Shown here: positions 52,692 to 62,090 of the stretch, piece after piece
How positions within the stretch are numbered: position 1 is the first letter of the stretch
Layout: each line of letters begins with the position of its first letter
Assembly: GCF_900141665.1 (NCBI RefSeq)
Contig: NZ_FQYI01000001.1
Coordinates: 186,001 to 250,000 of the forward strand
Origin: Cruoricaptor ignavus
GTDB taxonomy: Bacteria; Bacteroidota; Bacteroidia; Flavobacteriales; Weeksellaceae
Direction: 5' to 3'
DNA: 64,000 bases
Program-made: the position numbers and the translations under genes
Notes under the pieces: model-generated
What the model saw: the letters and a program-made list of their open reading frames with translations, nothing else
Told to the model about the DNA's origin: nothing
Database searches by the model: none

Positions 52692-53867
52692 CTACACCAT
52701 AGGGTGGCGCCTGAATTCCCTGCTCCTGTCGAAGAGGTAGCGGTAGGTCACTAGCCGGCGGGTGATCCGCGTATCCAACGCCTCTGCGATGTGCATCATT
52801 TTTGGATTAAAGTCTCCAATCCACTGCATCTCGGTGGTTTCGTACGCCGTGTTTTTCTGAATGTGCGCGGCCCCTTCCACTATCATCAGCCCTTCCACGC
52901 CGGTTCTCTGCCACTTCGGCACTACCCCGAAAACGATGCCTACCATCTTGGTATTTTTCCTGAATTTTTTTAAAAAAAGGAATTTTAATTTTTGCAAAAT
53001 CCCAAATTTTCCCCGCAAATATTTAAACCATTGATTAAGGTCCGGGATATTGACCCACATTGCCACGGGGCGGTCCTTATGATAGGCGAACCAGATGATG
53101 TTCTCGTCCAGCACGGGTTTCATACTCCGGAACATTTTCAGGACTTTTGGAAAATCCAGCTCCTTCCCGCCTTCGCTGTGGCCAGCCCAGGCGAGATTGT
53201 AAATTTCAGTAAAATCTTTTGCAAATTTCTCAAGCTCATTCTTCCGCAAATGCCGTACGGAGAAATCCGGGTTGGCCAGGTGCTTCCTGTGAGAAAGCCT
53301 GAAGTGCCGCGAAAGCTCCGCATGCACCGGCCTGCTGTAGCATAACTGATTGAAGTACAGCCTGAAACCATAATTCTCGAAAAGGGCCGGGTAGTAGGGC
53401 GCGTTGTAGTTCATTCCGTAAAGGGGCTCGCTGAAGCCCTCCGCCAGAACGCCCCAGAACTGATCCCGCTCCCCGAAGTTTATACTGCCATCCATAGCCT
53501 CCATACCCCTGCGAAGAAGCCAGTCTTTACAAAAATCAAAAATAAAATTGGCAACCTCCTGATCGTTTACACAATCGAAAAAACCGATGCCGCCCGTGGG
53601 CTGATCATTGGCATAATTAGGATTCACGAAAACCGCCACCTTGCCGATGGTATCTTCTTCGGAATTTTTGAAAAGAAATCTCTCGCATTCCCCGGTCTGG
53701 AAAAGTTTATTTTCTTTAGGATCAAAAACTTTCTCGATGTCCTGATCCAGCGGGCGGATATAATTTTGATCATCGGCATACAGCCTCGCGGGGAAATCTA
53801 GAAATTCCCTCCGGAGTTCTGCAGTATCCACCGCTACGGCATTGATTTTCAACAGAGAGGGGTTCAT
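52692..53867 (-). CDS. GNAT-like acyltransferase family protein
   Basis: Protein of 391 residues with a two-lobed GNAT-like fold: an N-terminal lobe (FPARLYADDQNYIRPLDQDI, IGKVAVFVNPNYANDQPTGG, GFFDCVNDQEVANFIFDFC) and a C-terminal lobe (MVGIVFGVVPKWQRTGVEGL, an acetyl-CoA-loop-like segment). Homologues are annotated as hypothetical or N-acetyltransferase. Substrate unknown. Its ATG follows the stop of the upstream lipoprotein gene with no gap (TAAATG), so they are coupled. Convergent with the T9SS plug gene with 7 bases between. Confidence 0.75.
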   Translation of the reverse strand: MNPSLLKINAVAVDTAELRREFLDFPARLYADDQNYIRPLDQDIEKVFDPKENKLFQTGECERFLFKNSEEDTIGKVAVFVNPNYANDQPTGGIGFFDCVNDQEVANFIFDFCKDWLLRRGMEAMDGSINFGERDQFWGVLAEGFSEPLYGMNYNAPYYPALFENYGFRLYFNQLCYSRPVHAELSRHFRLSHRKHLANPDFSVRHLRKNELEKFAKDFTEIYNLAWAGHSEGGKELDFPKVLKMFRSMKPVLDENIIWFAYHKDRPVAMWVNIPDLNQWFKYLRGKFGILQKLKFLFLKKFRKNTKMVGIVFGVVPKWQRTGVEGLMIVEGAAHIQKNTAYETTEMQWIGDFNPKMMHIAEALDTRITRRLVTYRYLFDRSREFRRHPMV

Positions 53868-54308
53868 TTACAATTCTGGGCAGTCCTGCACTTTCACATT
53901 CCGGAGCTGCACCTGCGCACCGCCTGCCACTATCCTTACCGACGGAAATTCGCCATATGCGCAGTCGGATTCCACATCGCCAAAATCTCCGTTTTCCGCA
54001 CTGATGCTTACATCATCGCCGCTGAGCCTGTAGCTATTTTCAGAGAACTCGATGTTATTTAATGTGTAAGGCTTACCATTAACAACAACCTCGCCCTTCT
54101 GCGAGCGGGAATCGAACGCAATCACCGCCCTACCCTCCTGCGTGAAAATGATCTTCCCAAGATCGGGAGCTACGGCGAGCGTGGCTACTTCGTTGGTGGC
54201 AATTTCTGCCTGATTCGTTACTACATCAGGAGACTCCGGAAGTTTCTCCTCTTTCTTGCAGCTAATCACTGCTACTGTGGAGAATAATATTAAACAAAAC
54301 TTTTTCAT
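53868..54308 (-). CDS. Lipoprotein of unknown function
   Basis: Lipoprotein of 146 residues: MKKFCLILFSTVAVISCKKE with the lipobox Cys at residue 17, a Glu/Pro/Thr-rich linker, then a small beta domain (GKIIFTQEGRAVIAFDSRS, KPYTLNNIEFSENSYRLSGD) and two Cys (SDCAYG, VQDCPEL) that could form a disulfide. I do not recognise the family. A -7 element lies 16 bases upstream; the GNAT-like gene follows immediately. Confidence 0.8.
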   Translation of the reverse strand: MKKFCLILFSTVAVISCKKEEKLPESPDVVTNQAEIATNEVATLAVAPDLGKIIFTQEGRAVIAFDSRSQKGEVVVNGKPYTLNNIEFSENSYRLSGDDVSISAENGDFGDVESDCAYGEFPSVRIVAGGAQVQLRNVKVQDCPEL

Positions 54309-54324
54309 TCAGGAAAATATCTTC

Positions 54325-54332
54325 CAAAGATA
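54325..54332 (-). promoter_or_regulatory. -7 element of the lipoprotein gene
   Basis: Minus-strand TATCTTTG (TAnnTTTG) 16 bases before the ATG at 54308. Confidence 0.5.
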
Positions 54333-54378
54333 GAGAATTTAAAAAAAAGCCATCCCGAAAGAAAAATTGCCGAAAACT

Positions 54379-54386
54379 TATATTTG
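54379..54386 (+). promoter_or_regulatory. -7 element of the yicC-gmk-nadA-folB unit
   Basis: TATATTTG (TAnnTTTG) 18 bases before the ATG at 54405; it overlaps the more upstream candidate start (54384), which is therefore unlikely. Confidence 0.6.
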
Positions 54387-54404
54387 CACACTAAACTCAG
54401 CAGA

Positions 54405-55259
54405 ATGGTACTATCGATGACAGGCTTTGGGCGCAGCGAGGGCATTTTTGAAGGAAAAAAAATCAGCGTGGAAATCAAATCGCTGAACAGCAAACAGTTA
54501 GACCTTAATCTTCGCCTTGCGCAAAAATACCGCGAGAAAGAATTTGAAATTCGTAAAATATTGATTGACAGTATTTTACGCGGAAAAGCGGACTGCTACA
54601 TTACTATTGAAAATACTGAGGAAAATTCATCAACGAAAATCAATCAGGAATTGGTGGAAAATTACATTTCCCAACTGCGAAAAATTGCGGATGATGCGCC
54701 GAATTTTGAATATTTGAAAATGGCGCTGAAAATGCCCGATGTACTTGCTACCGAAAATGAAGAATTCTCAGAAAATGAGTGGATTTATTTAAAATATCTC
54801 ATTTCGGAATGCCTTGCAAAATTTAATGAGTTCCGGAAAATTGAAGGCGAAGCATTAAATTTCGATATTCGCAAAAATATTGCTGAAATTCATGAAAATC
54901 TGCAAAGGGTAAATCCTTATGAAAGTGAGCGGCTGGAAACCGTAAGGCAGCGCTTCCAGAATGCGCTGAAAGATTTTGAAGCGGATGAAACGAGATTCTA
55001 TCAGGAAATGGCTTTCTACACGGAAAAACTGGATATTCAGGAAGAGAAAGTTCGGCTGGCACAGCATCTGAAATATTATGAAGAAGTTTTGCAAAACGAG
55101 CAACAGAACGGAAAAAAACTGGGCTTCATCGCGCAAGAGATGGGCCGGGAAATCAACACGCTGGGATCGAAAGCCAACCACGCTGAAATCCAGAAACTTG
55201 TGGTGCTGATGAAAGACAGCCTGGAAAAAATTAAAGAGCAAACGATGAATATTTTATAG
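54405..55259 (+). CDS. YicC/YloC family endoribonuclease-like protein
   Basis: Protein of 284 residues starting MVLSMTGFGRSEG, the hallmark of the family, followed by VEIKSLNSKQLDLNLRLAQK. The C-terminal DUF1732 region has DIQEEKVRLAQHLKYYEEVL and GFIAQEMGREINTLGSKANH. E. coli YicC is reported to act on RNA and to be a stress-related endoribonuclease; role here by family only. Upstream neighbour of gmk, as in many bacteria. Confidence 0.94.
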   Translation: MVLSMTGFGRSEGIFEGKKISVEIKSLNSKQLDLNLRLAQKYREKEFEIRKILIDSILRGKADCYITIENTEENSSTKINQELVENYISQLRKIADDAPNFEYLKMALKMPDVLATENEEFSENEWIYLKYLISECLAKFNEFRKIEGEALNFDIRKNIAEIHENLQRVNPYESERLETVRQRFQNALKDFEADETRFYQEMAFYTEKLDIQEEKVRLAQHLKYYEEVLQNEQQNGKKLGFIAQEMGREINTLGSKANHAEIQKLVVLMKDSLEKIKEQTMNIL

Positions 55260-55311
55260 CCTAAAGCCTTAGGCATCAACAAGTTATCTTTATCGCTCAT
55301 CAATTATAAAA

Positions 55312-55875
55312 ATGGAAAAAGTAATCATTTTTTCGGCGCCTTCAGGAAGCGGCAAAACCACGCTTGTAAAATATTGCCTGGAAGAATTTCCGCAGCTGGA
55401 ATTTTCAATCACCGCAACCACAAGAGCTTTGCGCGGAACGGAAATTCACGGGAAGGATTATTTCTTCATCACCGAAGAAGATTTTAGGCAACACATTGAA
55501 AATCAGGATTTTGTAGAGTTTGAAGAGGTTTATCCCGGGAAATTTTACGGCACTTTAAAATCTGAAATTGAACGAATTTCATCCTTGGAAAAAGTGGTAA
55601 TCTTCGATGTGGATGTAAAGGGCGGCATTTCACTGAAAAAGTATTTTGGCGAAAAAGCGCTCTCAATTTTCATAATGCCGCCAAATATTGAAGAGTTGGA
55701 ACAGCGTTTGATTTCTCGTGGAACTGATGATTTGCCAACGATCAAATTACGCGTGGAAAAGGCGGCGGAAGAACTCACATACCGAAATCAATTTGATAAA
55801 ATAATCGTAAACGACAGCCTTGAAAATGCGAAAAATGAAATTTCCGAGGCAATTTCAGAATTTTTAAATTCATAA
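55312..55875 (+). CDS. gmk: Guanylate kinase
   Basis: Phosphorylates GMP to GDP; 187 residues. P-loop in IIFSAPSGSGKTTLVKYCLE, GMP-binding residues in SITATTRALRGTEIHGKDYF and VEFEEVYPGKFYGTLKSEIE, lid in RLISRGTDDLPTIKLRVEKA. It follows yicC by 52 bases that include an inverted repeat GCCTAA-AGCC-TTAGGC and precedes nadA by 23 bases. Confidence 0.97.
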   Translation: MEKVIIFSAPSGSGKTTLVKYCLEEFPQLEFSITATTRALRGTEIHGKDYFFITEEDFRQHIENQDFVEFEEVYPGKFYGTLKSEIERISSLEKVVIFDVDVKGGISLKKYFGEKALSIFIMPPNIEELEQRLISRGTDDLPTIKLRVEKAAEELTYRNQFDKIIVNDSLENAKNEISEAISEFLNS

Positions 55876-55898
55876 TTTTTCACACTATTTATTGAATA

Positions 55899-56915
55899 AT
55901 GAATAATTCACTTGAAACAGCAAAAGCCAACCTGCCCGTAAAAGGTTTTTTGGATATTTCAGATTACGCCATTCCCCAAGGTGAAGAACTGGTACAGGCG
56001 ATTTTAGACTTAAAAAAGGAAAAAAATGCCGTGATTTTGGCGCATTATTATCAGCCTGCGGAAATTCAGGACATCGCTGATTTTCTGGGCGATTCACTGC
56101 AACTAGCGAGGCAGGCAAAGAATACGGACGCTGATATGATTGCGTTTTGCGGCGTGCACTTTATGGCGGAAGCTGCGAAAATCCTGAACCCTACGAAAAA
56201 GGTGATCCTGCCGGACACACAAGCCGGATGCTCGCTTGCCGACGGATGTTCTGGAGAAGGCTTGCGAAAAATGCGCGAAGAACACCCTAACGCATTGATT
56301 GCCACATACATCAACTGCAACGCTGAGACGAAGGCTGAGAGCGATATCATCGTAACAAGCTCGAACGCTGAGACGATTATTGAATCCCTGCCGGAAGACC
56401 GCCCGATAATTTTTGCACCAGATAAAAATCTGGGACGCTACCTGATGAAAAAAACCGGCCGGGATATGATTTTGTGGGACGGCAGCTGCATTGTTCACGA
56501 AGCATTTTCGATGGAACGCATCGCCAAACAATTGGCGGACAACCCCGATGCCAAGCTGATTGCCCACCCTGAAAGCGAAGAGCCAGTGTTACAATTGGCG
56601 CACTTTATCGGCTCAACCTCTGCCCTTCTGAATTTCGTGGAAAAAGATGAGGGCCAGAAATTCATCGTGGCTACGGAAGAAGGCATATTGCACGAGATGA
56701 AAAAGCGGGCACCGCAGAAAACGCTAATCCCGGCGCAGGTGTACGACGAAAGCTGCAACTGCTCGGAATGCTTCTTTATGAAGCGAAACACGATGGAAAA
56801 GCTTTACCTCTGTATGAAATACGAACTCCCAGAAATTACAATTGGGGAAGAACTACGCCTGAAAGCGCTGAAACCAATCGAAAAAATGCTGGAGCTTTCC
56901 GAAGCCATCAAATAA
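55899..56915 (+). CDS. nadA: Quinolinate synthase A
   Basis: Iron-sulfur enzyme condensing iminoaspartate with dihydroxyacetone phosphate in NAD synthesis; 338 residues. Three repeated-domain features: [20 protein letters not shown], the first cluster Cys in [11 protein letters not shown], and [20 protein letters not shown] near the C-terminus. Its stop TAA overlaps the folB ATG by one base. nadB and nadC are not in the window. Confidence 0.96.
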   Translation: MNNSLETAKANLPVKGFLDISDYAIPQGEELVQAILDLKKEKNAVILAHYYQPAEIQDIADFLGDSLQLARQAKNTDADMIAFCGVHFMAEAAKILNPTKKVILPDTQAGCSLADGCSGEGLRKMREEHPNALIATYINCNAETKAESDIIVTSSNAETIIESLPEDRPIIFAPDKNLGRYLMKKTGRDMILWDGSCIVHEAFSMERIAKQLADNPDAKLIAHPESEEPVLQLAHFIGSTSALLNFVEKDEGQKFIVATEEGILHEMKKRAPQKTLIPAQVYDESCNCSECFFMKRNTMEKLYLCMKYELPEITIGEELRLKALKPIEKMLELSEAIK

Positions 56916-57274
56916 TGAACTCGAAAATCTTCATCGAAAACCTGAAAATCTACGCATACCACGGCGTTTTGCCGGAAGAGAAAATCATCGGCACTTACTA
57001 TTTCGTGAATGCGGAATTTCACGCCGATCTTTGGAAGGCTGCGGATACGGACGACCTGAACGACGGCATCAGCTATGCCGATCTGAACGACATTATTCGG
57101 GAAGAAATGCTGATTCCCTCGAAGCTTTTGGAAAATGTAGCGGGAAGAATCATCAAAAAAATCCACGAAAAATTTCCGCAGATTTCTTTTGTCAAAATTA
57201 AAATCACCAAAACCGCACCGCCAATGAATGGCGAATGTTCCGGCGCAAGCGTAGAATTTTCTGCTGAGTTTTAG
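56915..57274 (+). CDS. folB: Dihydroneopterin aldolase
   Basis: Folate pathway enzyme, dihydroneopterin to hydroxymethyldihydropterin; 119 residues, the usual size. Begins [20 protein letters not shown] with the catalytic region EEKIIGTYYFVNAEFHAD, and has ISYADLNDIIREEM and the C-terminal VKIKITKTAPPMNGECSGAS. The start at 56915 (TAATG junction with nadA) is chosen; a frame open further upstream is inside nadA. Its stop shares TTAG with the convergent monooxygenase gene. Confidence 0.94.
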   Translation: MNSKIFIENLKIYAYHGVLPEEKIIGTYYFVNAEFHADLWKAADTDDLNDGISYADLNDIIREEMLIPSKLLENVAGRIIKKIHEKFPQISFVKIKITKTAPPMNGECSGASVEFSAEF

Positions 57275-58272
57275 GCTAGGCTCTCAGCCGCTTCCTTTAT
57301 GATACTGTACGAGTGCTTCCTTGCTTCGTGGTCGTAGATGTGCGCCGTTATCATTATTTCATCAACCATCACTCTTTTTTGAAAATTTGACAATTCCTCA
57401 GCAATCTTTTCTTTGCCGCCAATGAAACTCACACGAAGCATTTTTTGCACATAGGCCTTTTCCATCGGGTTCCAGATTTCGTCCATATTTTCAGGCGGCG
57501 GACCGAAGGGCTGTCTATTGTCCCGCACAATGTTCGTGAACGCCATATACAGCGTGTTGCTCAGTTTTTGCGCCTGTTCATCGGTGTCTGCAGCTATTCC
57601 GTTCACACAGGCAATGGTGTATGGCTCGGCAAGATATTCGCTCGGCCTGAAATTTTGGTGGTAAATTTTAAACGCCATTTCCATCTGATCCGGTGCAAAG
57701 TGCGCCGCAAAAGCGTAGGGCAGGCCCAGTTCCGAAGCGAGCCAAGCACTATCCGTGCTGGAACCAAGGATGTAAATCGGGATGTTCAGCCCTTCACCAG
57801 GCACCGCACGAATTGGCGCATCTTCTTGATTTTCAGAGAAAAAGTACTGCAACTCCTGAATTTGCCGAGGAAACTGCTCATTAATATTTGCTGGATTTCT
57901 GCCCAGGGCTTTCGCCGTAATGCCGTCCGTTCCTGGCGCTCTTCCAACGCCCAAGTCAATTCTGCCGGGATAAAGCGTTTCCAGCGTTCCGAACTGTTCT
58001 GCGATGACGAGCGAACTGTGGTTGGGCAGCATTACGCCGCCTGATCCTACCCGGATTTTTTCCGTTCCGCCGGCTATATAGCCGATGAGCACGGATGTTG
58101 CCGAGCTGGCGATGCTCTTCATATTGTGGTGCTCGGCAAGCCAGAATCTCTTGTAGCCCAGGCTTTCCACGGTTCTTGCCAAATCCAGGCTGTCTTCAAA
58201 AGTGTTTAGGATGGTTTTGCCCTGCTTTACAGGTGCAAGGTCTAATACGGATAATTCAAAATTTTTCATCAT
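57271..58272 (-). CDS. LLM-class flavin-dependent oxidoreductase
   Basis: Luciferase-like monooxygenase family, 333 residues, TIM barrel. N-terminal LSVLDLAPVKQGKTILNTFE and YKRFWLAEHHNMKSIASSAT (AEHHN motif) define the subgroup of MsnO8/YhbW-like proteins with unknown substrate. RIDLGVGRAPGTDGITAKAL and YILGSSTDSAWLASELGLPY follow. Its start overlaps the preceding helicase gene by 17 bases on the same strand. Confidence 0.93.
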   Translation of the reverse strand: MMKNFELSVLDLAPVKQGKTILNTFEDSLDLARTVESLGYKRFWLAEHHNMKSIASSATSVLIGYIAGGTEKIRVGSGGVMLPNHSSLVIAEQFGTLETLYPGRIDLGVGRAPGTDGITAKALGRNPANINEQFPRQIQELQYFFSENQEDAPIRAVPGEGLNIPIYILGSSTDSAWLASELGLPYAFAAHFAPDQMEMAFKIYHQNFRPSEYLAEPYTIACVNGIAADTDEQAQKLSNTLYMAFTNIVRDNRQPFGPPPENMDEIWNPMEKAYVQKMLRVSFIGGKEKIAEELSNFQKRVMVDEIMITAHIYDHEARKHSYSIIKEAAESLA

Positions 58273-60382
58273 TCTTTGATAAAAATGTAAAATGGTTTAC
58301 GAGTAATCTCAGCTCCTGAAACTCAAATTCCGAAGGTAGAAAATTCCTCCACTGCGTAAGGTTCCAGTCCATCTTATTTTTAGCAAAAGCCTTTCCAAAA
58401 ATTTCCAGGCGTTCCTTTGGAACAATGCGCTCGATTTCGAGCAAACCTCTGGAAGCGAATTCCGCAAGATGCCCATAGATCGTGCTTTTCATCAGTCCGC
58501 GCTCTTTGCAGATTTCCGGAATAGATTTTCCGTTTTGGAACATTTCAAAAGTAATGGAAGGCGAAGGCTTTTTCGCAACAGCCTTGTTGATTTCTGAATT
58601 CTCAGCTTTGTTAAATAATTGATAATCAATCAGTTTCACTCGTTTTAAATCCTCCAGATAATCTTCCAAATCGGTAAGCAAAGTGCGCGTAACTTCGTTG
58701 TATTCCTTCAGGCCTTTCATACCCTTTGTCTCAGCATAAAATTCTTTCAGCGGGATGTAAACTTTCTCGTTCACATTTTGGTAGAAAAAATTCACGGCGC
58801 CTTTTGCCTTGGCTTCAACCTCTGCCCAATTGTCTTCCACATCGTTTCGCCGCGATTTCTGCGTTAAAACTTTTGCGAATTTTGCATAAATCTCTGCCAA
58901 ATTGTCCACATCTTTTTCAAGCAGGAAATGAATATCGGCCGCTTTTTCTTTGTCAAGAAAACGGCTTGTTTTTGCAGAATCATACCAACCTGAAACCGCC
59001 TGCTTTATCCACTGTAAATCGGTGAATCTCAAAACTTTAGCAATGGCGAAATCGAATTTTTCTGCGCTGAGAATTTCGCTGATTCTGTCATTGGCACCGG
59101 TTTCCGACTGAAAATTTTCCACACGATGGTCACTGAAAATCACTTCCCGCGAAATCTTCGATTTCATCACGATGCCTTCCAGCGTTCGGCAGCGTGAGAG
59201 CGCCACATAAACCTGGCCAGATGCAAAGGATTTCCCCGCATCGATGATGACGCGGTCAAAAGTTAAACCCTGAGATTTGTGGATGGTAACAGCCCACGCC
59301 AAACGAATCGGGAACTGCTGAAAGCTGCCGAGAACTTCTTCCTGAATGCTTTTGTCCGCAGCCAGAGAGTATTTTTTCTGCAGCCATATTTCGCGCTTCA
59401 GTTTGTACGGCTCGCTTTCACCATCGATGATTACGGAGATTTCATCTTCGGAAAGCGCTACAACTTCCGCCAGTTTTCCGTTGAAGTACCTTCTCTCGCT
59501 GGATGCATCATTGCGGATGAACATCACCTGTGCGCCCACTCTCAGCTCAAGCTCCGCATCGTTCGGGAACTGGTTTTCATTAAAATCACCCTCGATTTCC
59601 GCCGGGTAGAAGTACGACTGGCCGTGCAGCTCGCCAAGCTTTTTACGGTTGATGCCATCCGCCATAAAATTGTGGGATGTAAGGTGTACAAAGGCTTCGT
59701 CGCCAGGTTCAAAATTTGGGATGTAGCGCGAATTCAGCTTTTCGAAATCAATTTCGTCGCGGTTTCCGCTACGGATTGCGTTGAGGATCGTTACGAATTG
59801 CTCGTCTTTTTGGCGGTAAACTTTCGTAAGTTCTACGGTGATGAGCGGTAATTCTTTCAGCGCAAAACTGTCGAAGAAAAACGGCGAGCTGTAGAACTGC
59901 ATCATAAATTCCTCGTCCTTTACAACCGGCGGCAATTGGTATAAATCTCCGATGAATAGCATCTGTACGCCGCCGAATTTCTGGGAATTTCTCCGGATGT
60001 GGCGCAGCGAAAAATCCACCATATCTAGCACATCGGCACGAAGCATCGAGACTTCATCGATGATGATGATTTCCACTTCGCGAAGCAATTTCAGCTTGTC
60101 CTTCCGGTACCGAAAATGCGACACAAGGTCTGGGATGTTCATCGCCCGGTTTTCATCGATGCGGTCTAGCGTAGGAATGAAGTTCCGCAGCGGCAGCCCA
60201 AACATCGAGTGGATGGTAACGCCGCCAGCATTGATTGCCGCAATCCCTGTGGGCGCAAGAACGATGTGCTTCTTCGCTGTGCGGCGCACGAAATCGTTCA
60301 GGAAGGTGGTTTTCCCGGTGCCAGCTTTTCCTGTAAGGAAAATGCTTCGGTTGGTGTACTCGGCAAGTTCGAAAATATCCAA
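58256..60382 (-). CDS. PIF1-like DNA helicase with C-terminal helix-turn-helix
   Basis: Superfamily 1B helicase of 708 residues. Walker A is in IFLTGKAGTGKTTFLNDFV, Walker B in IIIDEVSMLRADVLDMVDF, then FIGDLYQLPPVV, and the C-terminal motor part WAVTIHKSQGLTFDRVIIDA and GQVYVALSRCRTLEG. After the motor come a helical region (HRDC-like, about 480-560) and a helix-turn-helix near residue 640 (SIPEICKERGLMKSTIYGHL). Homologues are common in Bacteroidota. The start is a TTG at 60382; no in-frame ATG exists before the upstream stop. Confidence 0.93.
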   Translation of the reverse strand: MDIFELAEYTNRSIFLTGKAGTGKTTFLNDFVRRTAKKHIVLAPTGIAAINAGGVTIHSMFGLPLRNFIPTLDRIDENRAMNIPDLVSHFRYRKDKLKLLREVEIIIIDEVSMLRADVLDMVDFSLRHIRRNSQKFGGVQMLFIGDLYQLPPVVKDEEFMMQFYSSPFFFDSFALKELPLITVELTKVYRQKDEQFVTILNAIRSGNRDEIDFEKLNSRYIPNFEPGDEAFVHLTSHNFMADGINRKKLGELHGQSYFYPAEIEGDFNENQFPNDAELELRVGAQVMFIRNDASSERRYFNGKLAEVVALSEDEISVIIDGESEPYKLKREIWLQKKYSLAADKSIQEEVLGSFQQFPIRLAWAVTIHKSQGLTFDRVIIDAGKSFASGQVYVALSRCRTLEGIVMKSKISREVIFSDHRVENFQSETGANDRISEILSAEKFDFAIAKVLRFTDLQWIKQAVSGWYDSAKTSRFLDKEKAADIHFLLEKDVDNLAEIYAKFAKVLTQKSRRNDVEDNWAEVEAKAKGAVNFFYQNVNEKVYIPLKEFYAETKGMKGLKEYNEVTRTLLTDLEDYLEDLKRVKLIDYQLFNKAENSEINKAVAKKPSPSITFEMFQNGKSIPEICKERGLMKSTIYGHLAEFASRGLLEIERIVPKERLEIFGKAFAKNKMDWNLTQWRNFLPSEFEFQELRLLVNHFTFLSKNDEKF

Positions 60383-60427
60383 AATGCGAGGCGCAAGATT
60401 ATATCATCTTTTCCAAATCAAATAGCG

Positions 60428-61408
60428 CTAAATCATTGCATCGTGATTGGTTTTTGTGTCGGGCGCCACGCGCTTCATCACCTTCTCCCTTATAAACTCA
60501 TCGGCTTCCTCGGGTGTGTTGATCTGCGGCACGGATTCTGCGTGAGGAGATGGCTCAATTTTATGCCCATAATACCTTGCAGAAACTTTGGTAAATTCTG
60601 CCCCGAGGAAGATGAGCTGGCAGGTGTAATTGATCCACATCATCAGCAACACCACCGTCCCCGCCGCACCGAAGCTGGAAGATGGCTTGAAGTTATCAAA
60701 ATAAAGGGTGAGCGCAAATTTCCCAACGGCAAAAAGCAAGGAAGTCACGAAAGCTCCCAGCCAGACGGAGCGCCACTCAATATCTGCATCCGGAAGAATC
60801 TTGAACATCAGTGCGAAAAGTACGGTCGTAATTATTAAGCCTATCACAAAATTTGCGAGATTTACCCAGAATAGCGTATCCAGGTGGAACCACTGCACGA
60901 TGTAATTGTTCAGTAGGCCAATCATAGAGGAGATGACCATCGTGACCAGCAGCAGGAAGCCGATGGTGAGGATCATACCGAGGGAGTTGGCACGGTCCAG
61001 CAGGAAGCGGTACCACGCCTGTTTCGGGGCGGGGCGCACTTCCCACATCTTGTTTAGCGATTTCTGCAGCTGGAAAAAGAAGTTGGTAGCACCGAAGACC
61101 AGCGCCGCCACACCTATGATTTTCATAAACCAGTCGTCCTTATCCACCATACTTTTTAGGATAAGCTCCTCGATCGTTTTCCCTACCTCCGCTCCCATCA
61201 GATCGCCAAGCACGCGGGAAACTTCGCCGCGCGCCGCCTCCTCCCCGAGGAAGATGCCCGCCGTCCAGATCACGATGATGAGCAGGCCGGGAATTGAGAA
61301 AATCGCGCTATACGCCAGTGCCGCAGCATCTGTACCCGCATTGCGGGTGCCATAATCCTTGAAGGTTCGTTTGGTAATTTCCCAAATGTCCTGGAGTTTT
61401 TTTTTCAT
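60428..61408 (-). CDS. YihY/BrkB-family membrane protein
   Basis: Inner-membrane protein of 326 residues with six predicted membrane segments. Typical stretches: NAGTDAAALAYSAIFSIPGL (residues 23-42), FFFQLQKSLNKMWEVRPAPK and FKILPDADIEWRSVWLGAF. Once annotated as ribonuclease BN, now considered a membrane family of unknown function. A well-formed promoter is embedded in the end of the upstream gene. Confidence 0.92.
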   Translation of the reverse strand: MKKKLQDIWEITKRTFKDYGTRNAGTDAAALAYSAIFSIPGLLIIVIWTAGIFLGEEAARGEVSRVLGDLMGAEVGKTIEELILKSMVDKDDWFMKIIGVAALVFGATNFFFQLQKSLNKMWEVRPAPKQAWYRFLLDRANSLGMILTIGFLLLVTMVISSMIGLLNNYIVQWFHLDTLFWVNLANFVIGLIITTVLFALMFKILPDADIEWRSVWLGAFVTSLLFAVGKFALTLYFDNFKPSSSFGAAGTVVLLMMWINYTCQLIFLGAEFTKVSARYYGHKIEPSPHAESVPQINTPEEADEFIREKVMKRVAPDTKTNHDAMI

Positions 61409-61424
61409 AGGAAAAATTTCATCG

Positions 61425-61454
61425 CAAATGTAAGTTTTTCAAAAATGGCAGCAA
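61425..61454 (-). promoter_or_regulatory. Promoter of the YihY gene
   Basis: Minus-strand TTG (61454-61452), a 19-base spacer and TACATTTG (61432-61425): an exact fit to the Bacteroidota consensus. It lies in the short gap just after the gamma carbonic anhydrase gene. Confidence 0.75.
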
Positions 61455-61457
61455 CCG

Positions 61458-61970
61458 CTACTTGTACCAGGAGGAATATTTTACATAATTATTCGCAATC
61501 CTGTTCACCTCGCCTTCCAGAAGTTCGCGCGAAATATCCTTAATCTTCCTTGCCGGAACGCCGCCCCACACTTCGCCAGATTTTATGTGCGTGCCCTGCG
61601 TCACCACGCTTCCTGCGCCCACAATGCTGTCGCTTTCCACTACGCAATCGTCCATCACTATGGCGCCCATCCCAATCAGCACATTATCGTGTATCGTGCA
61701 GCCGTGCACAATGGCATTGTGGCCTATGGAAACATTATTGCCGATGTTCAGCGGGAATTTTTCGTAGGTGCAGTGCAGCATCGCATTATCCTGGATGTTC
61801 ACCTTGCTGCCGATTTTGATGTAGTGAACATCGCCACGGATTACCGCATTGTACCAAACGCTGCAGTCCCTGCCCATCGAAACATCGCCGATGATTACGG
61901 CAGTTTCCGCCAGGAAGGTATTCTCGCCAATTTGCGGCGATTTTCCGAGAAGTTCTTTGATTAATGCCAT
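61458..61970 (-). CDS. Gamma carbonic anhydrase-like protein
   Basis: Left-handed beta-helix protein of 170 residues from the ATG at 61970 (MALIKELLGKSPQIGENTFL). Zinc-ligand histidines are in DNAMLHCTYEKFPL, NVSIGHNAIVHGCTIHDN. Hexapeptide repeats run through the protein. The family includes carbonic anhydrases and acyl-transfer relatives, so activity is not certain. A frame extends 19 codons upstream but without family similarity. Confidence 0.9.
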   Translation of the reverse strand: MALIKELLGKSPQIGENTFLAETAVIIGDVSMGRDCSVWYNAVIRGDVHYIKIGSKVNIQDNAMLHCTYEKFPLNIGNNVSIGHNAIVHGCTIHDNVLIGMGAIVMDDCVVESDSIVGAGSVVTQGTHIKSGEVWGGVPARKIKDISRELLEGEVNRIANNYVKYSSWYK

Positions 61971-62058
61971 TCTTGAAGTTTGATGGTTTGAAGTTTTAAA
62001 TTTAAGAAATCTTTTCTCTGTCCACAAGACTTATTCATTTCGCTAATTCTTTTTCCCG

Positions 62059-62066
62059 TATTTTTG
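62059..62066 (+). promoter_or_regulatory. -7 element of the NifU-family gene
   Basis: TATTTTTG (TAnnTTTG) 24 bases before the ATG. Confidence 0.5.
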
Positions 62067-62090
62067 CATTTGTTTTTAGCAAAAAAATAA

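Noticed and set aside
55259-55274. GCCTAA-AGCC-TTAGGC as a second MntR operator
   Set aside because: Half-sites are in the opposite order (CCTAA first) from the mntR operator, and it is not next to a promoter of a metal gene.
56768-56914. N-terminal extension of folB inside nadA
   Set aside because: The extension is a shadow of nadA coding in another frame; the family start [11 protein letters not shown] fits the TAATG junction.
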